From positions 868,001 to 932,000 of the forward strand of contig VRMN01000003.1 in the NCBI GenBank assembly GCA_008690995.1: a stretch of DNA of 64,000 bases, in the 5' to 3' direction. Positions 33,677 through 42,371 of the stretch are shown piece after piece. This DNA is from Porphyridium purpureum. Taxonomy: Eukaryota; Rhodophyta; Bangiophyceae; Porphyridiales; Porphyridiaceae. The position numbers were made by a program, and so were the translations under genes. The notes beneath the pieces were generated by a model. The model saw nothing but the letters and a program-made list of their open reading frames with translations. It made no database searches and had not been told where the DNA came from. Position 1 is the first letter of the stretch; every line of letters starts with the position of its first letter.

Positions 33677-36592
33677 ATGGCGCGGCGGCTGTATGGATTG
33701 TACGGGAGTTCTTCCGTGCTTGGACTGTGCTACGTGTGCGTGGTGGTAGGCGCTGCGCACGTGGTCAGCGAGAGTTATGCTGGCCCAAACGCGGTCGCTG
33801 CGTTGTTGCTCGTCCCGCTCCTTGTGTTGCAAGGTGTCTGGGCGCATTTAGATTCAAGGTCGGTATACGAGCATACAAGCAACGCGGATGAGAAGCACGG
33901 ACTGGGTGCACAGCACATTAAGCCTGCGCTGGTGGGGCTGGCCGTGTTTGCGTGTGTCGCGCTTGGACAGGTTTTCGTGGCTGGAACACTCGTGTCGTGC
34001 CTTGGAGTGCTCGGCCCCTTAAGAACACATTCGCTCTGCTCCCTCAGGTTTGGTGCAACGAGCATAGCTGCTCGCATAAGCGCGTTTCCGTGGGCTCGTA
34101 CAAAGCTAGCGCGTGACTATGCTCAACCTAGCTCGTCGTCTGGTGGTAGTGGCAGTGGCAGCCGAAGTGGTCGATTCAGGTTGAATGTGATGCAAAGCAG
34201 AAGACATGTGCTACTGGCGTATTTGCTTCTTGCCCTGGCGCTTGGAATCATGTTGTTTGAAGCAAGTGGCGTCGCTCCTGCGGATTACGAAATCGCGGAG
34301 CGCGTGCGAAGCGAAGGACATACATTGAAACAGGTCGCGCAGCGCGAAATCAAACGAGATCTCGGAATTCTTCGGCAGGCAAATGGTCGTTACATTCTGA
34401 GGCACACGCTACCGGAGCACCGTATCACAGAACTCGAGGCGCACCTAGATGAGTTACAATTACGCGATGGTGATGACCGCGGCATACATGGGGTCGATCC
34501 CAATGGCGCTGATGAAAATGACAATGCCGTCGGCCAGAACGCAAACGCAATAGCAGGGCTCGTAGATCAGCAGCAATATCACGGCGGGCAACGGAGGCTG
34601 TTGGCAGATGGAGATCTTGATGCGGACGATGACAGCGTATCACTCGCTTTAGAAGCTCAAGATCGCGGTCGTCGCCATCGGCTTGAAGAGAAGGGTATTA
34701 GGCTTGATGCTGGTGTACAAGGCGCAGAGGGCGAAAGTGTGCAGAGACCTGGTGTGCGCGACCGGCAAGCCGATGACATTGGCGATATTCCCCAAGAGGA
34801 TGACGAAGCGGTTGATGAGGTCATTTTAGAAGAATCGCAATCTAGCGGCGAATTTCGCCGGGATTACATGTACCTTTTCCTTCGAGGAGTTGCTGCAGCA
34901 TGCGTCTTTCAGCTGGCATTGGATTGGCTTTTCGGAAATCGCACTTTAATAGCGGACCACATATCTGTGCCGCCGGGGTCAAGAACCGGAGTTCACGCAA
35001 GTACGCGAACGGTTGATGGCTCGGTGCACATTTCTTTGTCCAAATCGCGTAGTCGGAAGGTAGTGCTGGCCGCCACGCTTGCAGCCACAGCATACTTTGC
35101 GGCCGTGGCATGGCAAAAAGGGGAATTCTCGCAAATTTATTTTCTGACGGAAAGCGCACCTCGCTCGGCGCTGTTCTGGATAAGTCTACTCCTCGCCTCT
35201 GTTGCTGTCTTTCTGCTCCCATGGAGGCAGTTCGGTTCAGAGCGCTGCCGGCGATCACTGTTCAGCAACACACCAACTTCGCGCTACTTGCTGATGCTTA
35301 GTGCGTGGGGAATCATATTTATTCGCTTACTAACAACGTGGGAAACGGCCGACTCCGTTTTGATTCTTTTGCTGGCAGAAACTGCTGCCTTGTCGGGTTT
35401 ATTTCTGCTAGAAGCGGTAGACCACCACGGCCTTCGAAACGACTCGCAGCCGTGGCTTCCGCTCTCTGAACGAGGAAAAGGCAGCAGTGGGAGCCATGGG
35501 CACCAGACCAAGACCTCATCGAAGCACTCTGCTTTTGGTGATCATTTCCATGGCGCGCACGACACGTTTAGTGGCTCTCAGCCCGAGGAGGACTTGTTGT
35601 TTGATATTTTTGTCGAGACAATAGAAGTTGCGCGCGGCATGCTTGCGTTTTATGAGCGAATGCGCCGAGATCGCGAGTCATGGCAGCTGTTGAACTTCTT
35701 GATCGTCCAATTTCTCATGGTTACGATTGAGTACATGTATGGTACACTGACGGACTCGGTGGGGCTCATATCCGCGAGCGCCCACACGGTCTTCTGCTGC
35801 CTGGCCCTAATGATTGGGCTTCTGGCCATTGAGCTGTCACACCGTGCTCAACAGACCAGTCAGCGTACCGGTGCATATCGGTATGAGTCCTTGTCTGGCT
35901 TCATCAACGGGATCTTGCTCGTGTATGTTGCCTTTTTAGTGCTTTTTGAGAGCATTGACCGTTTCCTGGAGCCCCCGACGATTGAAAGTGCGCGTGTTGT
36001 TATCATCTCAGCGCTCAACGCGCTTCTGAATGGTCTCGGTCTCTTATTCTTTCCGAACGAGAGCCGCCGAGAAAACCATAACTTGGAAGGTGCTTACCTT
36101 CACATCTGGTCGAACACGCTGCCCAGTGTGGGTCTGTTGTTGTCTACTCTGCTGTCAGAATTTCTCGGCTGGAGTCATGCAGAGCCAGCGGTGGCCTTCA
36201 TTGTCTCGTTACTGATTGGCGGGTCGTCACTGCCATTGCTGCGTCGCAGCGTACAGCTTTTGATCCTGCGCGTACCATGTGACCGCGAGGAGGCAGTGGG
36301 TCGAGTGCAAGGTTTAATTGCAGGTATCCATGAGTGTGTGCACATTACTCAGTTTCATGCATGGGAGGCGACCCCCGAGGTGCTAAGCCTGTCCATGCGT
36401 CTGTCAATCGGAGCGTGCTGCAGGTCCGAAGTGATCCGACGGGAAGTGCTTGCCTGTGTGGAGAGCGAGCTGCTGTGCAGCGACGTTTGTGTCGAAGTTG
36501 CTGTACGTCCAGCATCGGGCCATGAAGGGTCAGTCCCTGTGGTGCACGCAGTAAGCAGCGCGCCAAAGCGGCCAAGTACGTCGTCGGTCTAA
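33677..36592 (+). CDS. ZnT5/MSC2-like cation diffusion facilitator with altered zinc site
   Basis: 971 residues from the ATG at 33677. A long hydrophobic N-terminal half (many spans, broken by an acidic ~200-residue Asn/Asp-rich loop) precedes a CDF domain from about residue 670, the arrangement of ZnT5 and yeast Msc2, which load zinc into early secretory compartments. LSGFINGILLVYVAFLVLFES and the following helices align well with ZnT5. However, the TM2 and TM5 metal motifs, HxxxD in transporters, read H703TVFC707 and H809IWSN813, so both Asp are replaced, and the His-rich loop is reduced to SRRENHN. This resembles ZnT6, a non-transporting partner. An overlapping out-of-frame ATG lies at 33672 (26-codon ORF). 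Confidence 0.85.
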   Translation: MARRLYGLYGSSSVLGLCYVCVVVGAAHVVSESYAGPNAVAALLLVPLLVLQGVWAHLDSRSVYEHTSNADEKHGLGAQHIKPALVGLAVFACVALGQVFVAGTLVSCLGVLGPLRTHSLCSLRFGATSIAARISAFPWARTKLARDYAQPSSSSGGSGSGSRSGRFRLNVMQSRRHVLLAYLLLALALGIMLFEASGVAPADYEIAERVRSEGHTLKQVAQREIKRDLGILRQANGRYILRHTLPEHRITELEAHLDELQLRDGDDRGIHGVDPNGADENDNAVGQNANAIAGLVDQQQYHGGQRRLLADGDLDADDDSVSLALEAQDRGRRHRLEEKGIRLDAGVQGAEGESVQRPGVRDRQADDIGDIPQEDDEAVDEVILEESQSSGEFRRDYMYLFLRGVAAACVFQLALDWLFGNRTLIADHISVPPGSRTGVHASTRTVDGSVHISLSKSRSRKVVLAATLAATAYFAAVAWQKGEFSQIYFLTESAPRSALFWISLLLASVAVFLLPWRQFGSERCRRSLFSNTPTSRYLLMLSAWGIIFIRLLTTWETADSVLILLLAETAALSGLFLLEAVDHHGLRNDSQPWLPLSERGKGSSGSHGHQTKTSSKHSAFGDHFHGAHDTFSGSQPEEDLLFDIFVETIEVARGMLAFYERMRRDRESWQLLNFLIVQFLMVTIEYMYGTLTDSVGLISASAHTVFCCLALMIGLLAIELSHRAQQTSQRTGAYRYESLSGFINGILLVYVAFLVLFESIDRFLEPPTIESARVVIISALNALLNGLGLLFFPNESRRENHNLEGAYLHIWSNTLPSVGLLLSTLLSEFLGWSHAEPAVAFIVSLLIGGSSLPLLRRSVQLLILRVPCDREEAVGRVQGLIAGIHECVHITQFHAWEATPEVLSLSMRLSIGACCRSEVIRREVLACVESELLCSDVCVEVAVRPASGHEGSVPVVHAVSSAPKRPSTSSV

Positions 36593-36693
36593 CAGTAAGT
36601 AAAGGACTCGAAAGCACAAGGAGCGCGTTCTCCCCTGTTGCAACTCTGCAAAGCCGCACAATAACAAAGGTGGATCATCTTTACTTGTGACGA

Positions 36694-37209
36694 TTATGCG
36701 GCCTTGGGCGCCTCAAAGTCTTTGATGACGATCTCGCCGCTGTCAATTGCCTCGATGATTTCATGTGGCTTCCTCTTGTCGACGGTGCATCCAACCGACT
36801 GGCATGTCCCGAGCACCTCCTTGACCGTGCCTGACATGTGCCTGGCCATGGAACGCCCACGGGTCAGCTTGGCGATTTCCTCGACCTGCTTGAGGGTGAT
36901 GTTCCCGCTGTGTGCGACGTTCTTGACCTTCTTCCTGTCCCTCGCCGGCTCCTTGAGCGCCTTGATGACCATCGAGGCCGCGCTCGGGCAGACCTCCACT
37001 GTCGCTTGCCTATTTTGCACAACGAGCTTGCACATCACGCGCAGACCCTTCCAGTCCTTGGTGGCCTTTGCCAGCTGCTCACCAATCTTCTTCGGCGACA
37101 GGCCGAGCGGACCAATCTTGGGCGCCAGCGACGACACGGCGCCTATCTCTCCTCCCAGCGTCCGCACGTACACGATGGAAATCTCGTTCGGATCATTTTT
37201 CGGCGCCAT
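36694..37209 (-). CDS. RPL12: Cytosolic ribosomal protein uL11 (RPL12)
   Basis: 171 residues. [40 protein letters not shown] and [18 protein letters not shown] are near-identical to eukaryotic uL11 (L12e). It binds the GTPase-centre region of 25-28S rRNA and holds the P-stalk base. Length is typical, the ATG at 37209 starts exactly at the conserved N-terminus, and no intron is present. It is convergent with the ZnT5-like gene (101 bp between stops). A large upstream interval with GTAC boxes serves as promoter. Confidence 0.97.
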   Translation of the reverse strand: MAPKNDPNEISIVYVRTLGGEIGAVSSLAPKIGPLGLSPKKIGEQLAKATKDWKGLRVMCKLVVQNRQATVEVCPSAASMVIKALKEPARDRKKVKNVAHSGNITLKQVEEIAKLTRGRSMARHMSGTVKEVLGTCQSVGCTVDKRKPHEIIEAIDSGEIVIKDFEAPKAA

Positions 37210-38413
37210 CTTGATCCACCCGCGTCACGCTCTCCTGCCCAACCCTTTGCTTTCCTCTCCCTCCTCTCCCCTCCTCTTCCCTCCCCACCCTTTGACCTGC
37301 CATTCTAGCCAAGTAAAGCGAATCACCACATGCACTCCTCATATGAGCTTTCCGCCGCACCTATTAAACCGCCGCTGTTTTACTATCAACCTCCTCATCG
37401 CTCGTGCGCGGCGCCGCCGTCCCGCAGCACGCGCGTTCGCCAAAAGCTGTACACCCACCCACCCAAGCGGTACAGCGCAATCCATTGCGCATGGCGGGCA
37501 CCGACTGTACCACCATCACATGCGGTACACTTCCCGCGCCGCCAAATCTGTGCAAGCCGACGTCCCGTGCTCTGCCCCCGGGTGTACAGTCCTGTGCGTT
37601 TTCTTGCTCGTGTTCTTTTCAAAACGCGCGCGTGGTAGACAGTCTGGGCGTTGCTGTCGTGTTGGTGGTGGTGGTGGTGGTGGTGGTGGTAACGACGCAC
37701 ATGCCAAGAAGGGGTGATAGAATGGAGGCGTTTTAGTACGGAAATCGAATCAGGGTCGTATTCAAAAATATCTGTGCGACGCGTGGAACGGAGCAGCAGG
37801 GAGGAAGAAGAAGGGGGATGGACAAGCGTTCATAGTTTGTTGGCTCAGTTCACTGTTTCAGAGAGAGAGTGAGAGAGAGACAGGAATGCGCGCGACTGAG
37901 AAAGAAAGGAAACATTCAAAAAACCCGCTGTTTTAGAACCATTTTGTGGGTTTTTTTTTTCCTTTTGGGTTGTTTGGTGTTAGTTGGCGTTAGATGAGAA
38001 CGAGACTGAGAGACAGAGAGAGAGATTGAGAGATATTAACGGGAAAGTCGAGTTTGGCGCAAGGTGGGTGGGGAGGGAGGGCTGTTTGAGTAGGGGCGGG
38101 GGTGGGAGCGAGGAAGGAAAGGGAAGGGTGACACGAGCGTGCGGGTGGAGAGGCGCTTCTGACAGAGACCAACGTGACGGACGCGACAACACGCAGGTGG
38201 GTGGGCGGTGCCGTGTGGGCGTCGCGCGTCGTGCACATTGCGGAGTGGACTTGTCCAGCGGCGGGGCGGTGCTGGGGCTGGCGTGGCGGCGGCGCGGCTC
38301 GGCTGGGGGATCTTGCGCGCACGTGCGAGAGAGCGGAATTGGCGCACGCAGTGCTTGTGTGGTGGAGTTGTAGGGCCCGGGGCCACCTGAACAGACGTGA
38401 CTGAAACTTCACA
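37210..38413. promoter_or_regulatory. Long divergent promoter of uL11 and BFN with five GTAC boxes and simple repeats
   Basis: 1,204 bp without a supported gene. GTAC boxes at 37449, 37470, 37507, 37525 and 37584 lie 240-380 bp upstream of uL11. A (GGT)9 run at 37663-37690 is followed by GA-rich blocks (about 37860-38060) and GGGTGG-rich DNA that probably form the leader of the BFN gene. Several frames are open for more than 180 codons on the minus strand but are Pro/Arg low complexity. Confidence 0.45.
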
Positions 38414-39562
38414 ATGGAGCATCCACTTGGCTTTGTTCTCGGCGCCGCGTGGACTGGGCGCGTGAGCGCAGTCGGTCGTGCTCGCGCCGAGCCGGCTGTG
38501 AGCAGCGGTCGGCTGGACACGCGCGTGGGCGTGGGCCGCGCGCGCCGCGCGCCCGTCATCACGTGCCAGGGCGCGGACAAGGAGCCCAATTACAACGCCA
38601 AGGGCGGGTTCGACCCGGCCGAGGATGCCGATTATGTGGAAGTGCGCATTTACACTGTCGGCCCGCATGATGATCAGGGCTCGTGCATGATCTCGCTCAA
38701 GCCTGTTTGCAAGGACGCCAAGCACGCGTTACGAATGCACGTGATGACCTCCCAGGCAGAAGCCATGCAAGCCTCCCTCGACCGCGGCAAGCGGAAGCAA
38801 CACATGCAAAAGCTGGCGCAGTTCTACGAAGGCTCAAATCCAGCGCTCAGCCCAAGTCAGTCCAGCTCGGAAGAAAATTCAGCCATGTACCCGCAGAGCT
38901 TACCATACATGCAAGCGCATCCTTCTGGGCCTGGCGTAGGGCCTCTCGGCAGCCAGCAGACTTCCTATAATAGTACGTTTGGGCGCCCATCCACACACGA
39001 CCTCTTCCATATGATTTTGGATTCTCAGCTGATTCTCGTGACCAAAGTGGCCATTACGCACATTGCAAACGATGTGTATGTGGCTCGAGTGTGGGTGCGA
39101 ACGGCCGGCAGTGCAGAGACAAGCATGGACGCGCGACCGTCGGACGCCATCACGCTCGCGCTGAACAGTATGGCACCGATTTATTTGAACAAGTATTTAC
39201 TGGGGCGAAACGGCACCGAGATCACAGCGGTGCAGCGAGATGTGCGCAGAGGGTTTGCGCTGGAAATCCGGTACGAGAACGAGGTCAAGACGACCTCCTC
39301 TTTGGCCGTGGAGCTGAAGGACGCCCCAGAACAGATAGAGCTCTCTAAGCTCAAGATGAGACTCGACATGGCAGTGCGGCTCGAGCGCTTTCACGAGGCC
39401 GCACATTTATACAAAAGGATCCAAAAGCTGTGCCCACTGGAAGTGCTCAATGAACAACTTCAGGACGCCATTTCTAGAAACGACTTTCAACTCGCCTCAC
39501 GTCTTCGGGACGAAATCTACGAATGGCGACTCAGATTGATTCGCTGGGAACTCGGCGAATAG
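38414..39562 (+). CDS. Plastid bifunctional-nuclease (DUF151) protein with UVR motif
   Basis: 382 residues. The N-terminus (MEHPLGFVLGAAWTGRVSAV, Arg/Ala-rich to about residue 50) resembles a red-algal plastid transit peptide. The BFN core is split by a ~65-residue Ser/Gln-rich insert: CMISLKPVCKDAKHALRMHV, then FHMILDSQLILVTKVAITHI and the signature DARPSDAITLALNSMAPIYL. A C-terminal UVR-like helical pair (KLKMRLDMAVRLERFHEAAH, then LQDAISRNDFQLASRLRDEI) completes the known plant/cyanobacterial BFN-UVR layout. BFN proteins show RNase/DNase activity and affect ROS and defence responses. The ATG at 38414 has no competing ATG in the frame upstream. Confidence 0.88.
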   Translation: MEHPLGFVLGAAWTGRVSAVGRARAEPAVSSGRLDTRVGVGRARRAPVITCQGADKEPNYNAKGGFDPAEDADYVEVRIYTVGPHDDQGSCMISLKPVCKDAKHALRMHVMTSQAEAMQASLDRGKRKQHMQKLAQFYEGSNPALSPSQSSSEENSAMYPQSLPYMQAHPSGPGVGPLGSQQTSYNSTFGRPSTHDLFHMILDSQLILVTKVAITHIANDVYVARVWVRTAGSAETSMDARPSDAITLALNSMAPIYLNKYLLGRNGTEITAVQRDVRRGFALEIRYENEVKTTSSLAVELKDAPEQIELSKLKMRLDMAVRLERFHEAAHLYKRIQKLCPLEVLNEQLQDAISRNDFQLASRLRDEIYEWRLRLIRWELGE

Positions 39563-39876
39563 CAGAAGAGCCCGCGCGCTCGGACATCAAGGTTTTTCGT
39601 TTTCCGGTGCGTGTCGTTGATCTCGTGCTTGTGCATATTTTGGCCTGGATTTGTCCAGGCATTTTTGAAAAGAGAGGGTTGTTCGGCTCGTGGACATTGC
39701 TTTTCGCGTCGCATTCATCTCACTTTCGACTGTTTGTCTTGGTAGTCCACCTGTTATAATGGTGCCGCGTGTCTTTTATCGTCCTAAAACAATGATGAAT
39801 ATGTGTTGCGCACGCGAGAACACGGTAATCTGCGGAGCGCGTACCTTTGGCGCTCGCTTCCACAGGCACCAATGAC
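39563..39876. other. Convergent 3' flanks
   Basis: 314 bp between the BFN stop and the p24 stop. No GTAC cluster, as expected for a region without promoters. No gene supported. Confidence 0.35.
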
Positions 39877-40563
39877 TCACACAACGAGGCCTCTCCTGCT
39901 CCGCTTTCGCGCGGTGGCGCCGTACGTCCGATGTAAGAAAACCACCTGCACCGCCGCGAAACCGATGACCTGGACTATGAGCAGCCGGCTCCAAAACCGT
40001 TTGGACGACTCTGTGCGCTTCACGACCTCCAGCATGCGCTGCGCGCGGATCTCGTGCCCGTGCACCTCGCGCATGAACCGGCGCGCATTTGAGTTTATGT
40101 CGACGATTTTGAGTCCGACGCTGTCAAGCTGGTGGACCTTGGCGAGCGCTTCTAGGTCAACCTCAACTTCATTCTCGCTTTCCAAAACAAACGCGACAGA
40201 TGCCTTGCGCAGAAACGAGTCCGCAAGTTTAAAGCAGTATCGATACGTGCCAGTTTCCTCGGCCATCAAATTGAAATGACCCTCCGCCACCTTGTCTGCG
40301 GTGAAGAGCGGAGTCTCGCCTGCTTCATCCGAAGGGCCATGAATGGCCACCAAAAGCTTCGCATCCGGTGGGCTGATCACGCCGAAAGAACCGGCGATTT
40401 TATCTCCCTGGTGGCCGTCCTCGAAAAAGCAATCATCCTGGCTCGGCCCGACCAGCTCGAAGATGATGCTGTCACACCCGCGCGGCGCGGAGGCCCACGT
40501 GGCCGCCAAAATAACCAACACGGCGACCATGCCGCGACGCGGCGGAGTGAGCGCGAGCGCCAT
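39877..40563 (-). CDS. p24/EMP24 (TMED) cargo receptor
   Basis: 228 residues. Signal peptide (MALALTPPRRGMVAVLVILA), GOLD domain with the paired Cys (DSIIFELVGPSQDDCFF and TGTYRYCFKLADS), a coiled-coil stretch and one C-terminal membrane span (LLIVQVIGFAAVQVVFLHR). p24 proteins cycle in COPI/COPII vesicles between ER and Golgi. The cytosolic tail YGATARKRSRRGLVV is Arg-rich and ends in VV, but lacks the usual FF pair and dilysine. The ATG at 40563 fits the signal peptide; upstream the frame opens only to a GTG. Promoter boxes lie at 40757-40822. Confidence 0.9.
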   Translation of the reverse strand: MALALTPPRRGMVAVLVILAATWASAPRGCDSIIFELVGPSQDDCFFEDGHQGDKIAGSFGVISPPDAKLLVAIHGPSDEAGETPLFTADKVAEGHFNLMAEETGTYRYCFKLADSFLRKASVAFVLESENEVEVDLEALAKVHQLDSVGLKIVDINSNARRFMREVHGHEIRAQRMLEVVKRTESSKRFWSRLLIVQVIGFAAVQVVFLHRTYGATARKRSRRGLVV

Positions 40564-40663
40564 CGTCCTCGCACAGCTCAAAGTCTGGTCGAGGTCGCGG
40601 TGTCCGCACTTCACTGTCTCGTTGATCGCGCTGCGTGAAACTTAAACCAGAGACGCATCGCGT

Positions 40664-40718
40664 CAACGTGAAACCCTAGGACAGCATCGAGGGATCGACT
40701 CCCTCGCGTCTCACGTTG
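40664..40718. repeat. Nested perfect inverted repeats
   Basis: CAACGTGA (40664-40671) pairs with TCACGTTG (40711-40718); inside lies CGAGGGA (40688-40694), loop TCGAC, TCCCTCG (40700-40706). Together they could fold as a two-stem hairpin. It lies 100-155 bp upstream of the p24 ATG, probably in its leader or promoter. It does not fit a tRNA cloverleaf. Confidence 0.5.
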
Positions 40719-40756
40719 GGTCGTAGCGTGGCGCAGCCACCAAACCAGTTCAGATA

Positions 40757-40822
40757 GTACTATCGCTTGTGCCTAGAGCGGCGGGCACACGCGCGAGTAC
40801 CGGTACGAGGGCGCGTGCGTAC
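40757..40822. promoter_or_regulatory. GTAC-box group upstream of p24
   Basis: GTAC at 40757, 40797, 40803 and 40819; the middle pair forms the palindrome GTACCGGTAC. They lie 195-260 bp upstream of the p24 ATG. The rest of 40564-41277 (714 bp) has no supported gene. Confidence 0.45.
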
Positions 40823-41277
40823 CTGCTAGCCGGCCAATATGTTGCACTAAGACCAAGCTGTGGATGTCACGCTGGCATGAAGAGAAGACTGGGGCTTTCA
40901 TGTGTCGTGTGCGTACAAAAGCCGGAGCTTAAGGCCGAAAGGGATCGTCATCCGTGAGCGAGTGCATGTTCAAAATTTGAAGAGTCAAGACACGTCTGTT
41001 TGGCTTGGATACATTCTCGCCCAAGCAAGCGACAGAGTACCAAGAGTGAGAGACTGGCAACGCTGACGGGGTCGAACTAATCTGTCAGATTCGCAACCAG
41101 GCGTGAAAATGCCCGCGAACACTACCTTCACAACGGCGAGCGCATTCTTTAATTGTCTTATTCGTGCTAATTTTGCGATGAGTGCGCATCGTCCGGACGG
41201 AACGTGCACGCACTCGCTCCGCGTCGCTCCGGTTCGCACCCGCAACGTCGAACACACGGGTTGTCCGGAGGTGACCG

Positions 41278-41766
41278 TCATGATTCCATGCTCCTAATTT
41301 TGTCGAGAATTCGAGAAAATGTCGGAAAATCAATCACTTTGGTCTTTGGATCGGCCTCGAGCATCATGATCTCTGTTTCCTCGAGCGAGACGTCTGCGCC
41401 GATGCCGCGGAGCACTGCGAACAGCTCTGCCTTGCTGACGTCGCCAGAACCATCTCGGTCAAATACCTCGAACAACTCCTTGTCGTCAATCGCGAACGAC
41501 TCGCGATCGAAATACTTGGCCATGACCTTGAGAAACTGCGCAAAGTCAAGCGACGGCTCCACCAAGCTATCTCTTTTCTCCCCCTGCGGCAGACTGTCAC
41601 CGTCGTGCTGTGCCTCCTGAACAATAGCCCTCAACTCGTTATCACTGATCTTCTCCCCCATGGCATGAAAAATTACGCCCAGCTCCTTGGCGTCAATCGA
41701 CCCGCTATCATCCGGGTCGAACGCACGAAACGCGAGCTTAAAGTTCTTCAGCGTTTCCTCATCCAT
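41278..41766 (-). CDS. Calmodulin-like EF-hand protein
   Basis: 162 residues. Four EF-hand positions: EF1 DPDDSGSIDAKE is intact; EF2 (QEAQHDGDSLPQGE) carries an insertion and lacks the loop pattern; EF3 DRDGSGDVSKAE is intact; EF4 (EADPKTKVIDFPTF) lacks most ligands. So only two sites should bind calcium. The spacing and the RAFDPDDSGSIDAKELGVIF start resemble calmodulin/centrin relatives, but identity is too low for either name. Probably a calcium sensor. ATG at 41766 chosen because it starts MDEETLKNFKLAF just before EF1. Confidence 0.82.
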   Translation of the reverse strand: MDEETLKNFKLAFRAFDPDDSGSIDAKELGVIFHAMGEKISDNELRAIVQEAQHDGDSLPQGEKRDSLVEPSLDFAQFLKVMAKYFDRESFAIDDKELFEVFDRDGSGDVSKAELFAVLRGIGADVSLEETEIMMLEADPKTKVIDFPTFSRILDKIRSMES

Positions 41767-42002
41767 GCTGGCAATGCACCCAGCAAGCCGCCAATTCCAG
41801 CGCCCGTTCTCGCGTCTGCTTCCGCAGGTGCTTACCAGCCACCAGACTAGAATGTCTCGTCTCCGCGCGCGCCACACACACACACACCTCCCTCTCCCTC
41901 TCCGCGCGGCGTCGGTCTCTTCGCGCTCTCACACACCACCGCCCTCCTGCGCCACCTTCCCATCCACACCACCAAACGCCTGCTCCAAACGAAATCGCAA
42001 CC

Positions 42003-42063
42003 GTACCACACAACGGCCACTGTACACTACACGCACAAGTATAGCAAATAAGCCTGCCTGTAC
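42003..42063. promoter_or_regulatory. GTAC-box triplet between EF-hand gene and SLY1
   Basis: GTAC at 42003, 42022 and 42060, i.e. spacings 19 and 38 (2 x 19) bp; the 19-bp step repeats that at 1.4 kb. They lie 240-300 bp upstream of the EF-hand ATG and 310-370 bp upstream of SLY1, in a 605-bp divergent interval whose middle (about 42095-42150) is strongly A/T-rich (ATATTTTTTTAATATTAAAG). No gene seen. Confidence 0.5.
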
Positions 42064-42371
42064 CACGAACTGCGCTTATTCCGCGTCTTTCACGGTTTTT
42101 TTAAGGGGAAAATATTTTTTTAATATTAAAGATTTGGTTTATTTTAACATTGTACGAGGAGAGGTGAAGAACGTGCGAGAAGAGGCTTGGGGAAGATGGT
42201 GAGTTGGTCTTGGTGTGTGTGGGTCGGTGGGTTGCGCGCTGTGCGGTGTGCTTCGCGGCAAGTGCGTTGATCGCGTGGGCCCAGTGCGCTCGTGGAAAGT
42301 TTTGATACAGTGGAGCGCAGTGCGGCGCGGGGTTTTACGCGTTGGGGTTGGAGGACAAGTCGACAACGCTC

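Noticed and set aside
37663-37690. Poly-Gly or poly-Val coding repeat suggested by the GGT run
   Set aside because: It lies in the 1.2 kb leader/promoter between uL11 and BFN with no surrounding coding signal; treated as a simple repeat.
40664-40718. Possible tRNA gene suggested by the nested stems
   Set aside because: No TTCGA-type T-loop in place, no 7-5-5-5 stem layout, and the stems are nested, not cloverleaf-like.
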